A stretch of 5,712 nt of DNA, from the NCBI GenBank assembly GCA_900754475.1, contig CAAECY010000043.1, positions 1-5,712 on the forward strand. The letters are read 5' to 3'. This stretch comes from an uncultured Sutterella sp. Lineage in GTDB: Bacteria; Pseudomonadota; Gammaproteobacteria; Burkholderiales; Burkholderiaceae_F. The translations under genes were made by a program, and so were the position numbers. Of this stretch, positions 5,271-5,712 are shown piece after piece; position 1 is the first letter of the stretch; every line of letters starts with the position of its first letter. Under the pieces are notes generated by a model. It was not told the origin of the DNA, ran no database searches, and saw nothing but the letters and a program-made list of their open reading frames with translations.

Positions 5271-5292
5271 GTTCATCAAGGACACACTACAA

Positions 5293-5556
5293 ATGGCTAA
5301 CACCAAGCAAGCTCGCAAGCGCGCCCGCCAGATCGTTGCGCGCAACCTGCACCTCTCGGCTCAGCGCAGCGAATACCGCACCGCCATCAAGGCCGTGCGC
5401 AAGCTCGTCGTCGCCGGTGACAAGACCGCCGCTCAGGAAGCCTTCAAGAAGGCCGAATCCGTGATCGACTCGATGGCTCGCAAGGGCGTTCTCCACGCCA
5501 ACGCCGCCGCTCGTCACAAGAGCCGTCTCTCCGCTTCGATCAAGGCCATGGCCTAA
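5293..5556 (+). CDS. rpsT: Ribosomal protein S20 (small subunit, bS20)
   Basis: This 87-residue, strongly basic protein has exactly the usual S20 length. It begins MANTKQARKRARQ, the standard S20 start, and ends with ANAAARHKSRLSASIKAMA, the conserved C-terminal helix; the whole is a three-helix bundle that binds 16S rRNA early in 30S assembly. The ATG is preceded by AAGGA with 10 nt spacing. The frame is open upstream to 5143, but nothing there resembles S20. It is monocistronic: a promoter some 290 bp upstream, a structured leader, and a strong terminator 43 bp after the stop. Codon use is strongly biased (for example AAG, CGC, GTC), as expected of a highly expressed gene. Divergent from murJ. 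Confidence 0.98.
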   Translation: MANTKQARKRARQIVARNLHLSAQRSEYRTAIKAVRKLVVAGDKTAAQEAFKKAESVIDSMARKGVLHANAAARHKSRLSASIKAMA

Positions 5557-5571
5557 TTGCGAGTGAAGCGC

Positions 5572-5591
5572 TCGGGGTTTTCGAACCCCGA
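5572..5591 (+). other. TTCG-loop hairpin after rpsT
   Basis: TCGGGGTT (5572-5579) and AACCCCGA (5584-5591) make a perfect 8-bp stem closed by a TTCG tetraloop, a very stable RNA fold. It lies 15 bp after the stop codon and 8 bp before the terminator. It probably protects the 3' end of the mRNA or assists termination. Confidence 0.65.
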
Positions 5592-5599
5592 ATGAAAAG

Positions 5600-5635
5600 A
5601 GTCCCCGATAACCCTCAGGATCGGGGACTTTTTTT
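5600..5635 (+). terminator. Intrinsic terminator of rpsT
   Basis: AGTCCCCGAT (5600-5609) and ATCGGGGACT (5620-5629) form a perfect 10-bp stem with a 10-nt loop, followed by a run of T to 5635. AAAA at 5595-5598 can pair with part of the T-run, giving some terminator activity on the minus strand too. Confidence 0.93.
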
Positions 5636-5637
5636 AT

Positions 5638-5712
5638 GGCTCTGTTCCGACCAAGTGTTGATTTTTCACTAGAAGTTGAGCATTTTGGTCGGAAATCTTA
5701 AAATTATGGCAG
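5638..5712. mobile_element. AT-rich segment with inverted repeat; possible insertion-sequence edge
   Basis: Directly after the rpsT terminator the composition changes to A/T-rich. TTCCGACCAA (5645-5654) and TTGGTCGGAA (5685-5694) are perfect 10-bp inverted repeats 30 bp apart. GGCTCTGTT at 5638-5646 resembles the outer ends of some insertion sequences (the ISL3 family comes to mind, from memory only). No transposase is visible before the window ends; an ATG at 5706 is too close to the edge to judge. The repeat could equally be an operator for a gene beyond the window. Confidence 0.33.

Overview
The window reads as a GC-rich proteobacterial chromosome, most likely a betaproteobacterium of the order Burkholderiales. 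The rpsT/murJ divergent pair, an exported quinol-monooxygenase-like protein and an exported YgiW-type OB-fold protein would suit the gut-associated Sutterellaceae. The order is inferred from gene order and protein style; the family is a guess. The window holds seven complete protein genes, with probable mobile-element edges at both ends.

Left part (1-2715). A three-gene minus-strand operon encodes a flavodoxin-fold NAD(P)H oxidoreductase (959-1531), a YciI-family protein (662-946) and an exported antibiotic-biosynthesis-monooxygenase (ABM) fold protein (165-608). A YqhC-like AraC regulator (1741-2715) is divergent to it, and the AT-rich gap between them carries promoter and operator-like sequence. 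The set looks like a redox or electrophile-stress module under a local AraC regulator. Just past the operon, a hairpin that looks like an intrinsic terminator (88-121) abuts, on the minus strand, a sequence starting GTGCG and resembling the 5' end of a group II intron. Insertion directly after a terminator stem is the habit of bacterial class C group II introns.

Middle (2716-4943). A small exported bacterial OB-fold protein (BOF, YgiW/NirD type, 2856-3266) converges with murJ, the lipid II flippase (3402-4943, minus). Two hairpins separate them, one a good terminator.

Right part (4944-5712). murJ is divergent from rpsT (ribosomal protein S20, 5293-5556). The 349-bp gap holds a plus-strand sigma70-type promoter (4976-5004), which predicts a leader of about 280 nt for rpsT. 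An intrinsic-terminator-like hairpin lies inside that leader (5151-5194), and an upstream segment can pair with its 3' arm. Together they form a plausible attenuation switch, and this is the most interesting undescribed-looking feature here. rpsT ends in a strong terminator. The sequence after it turns abruptly AT-rich and carries a perfect 10-bp inverted repeat, possibly the edge of an insertion sequence.
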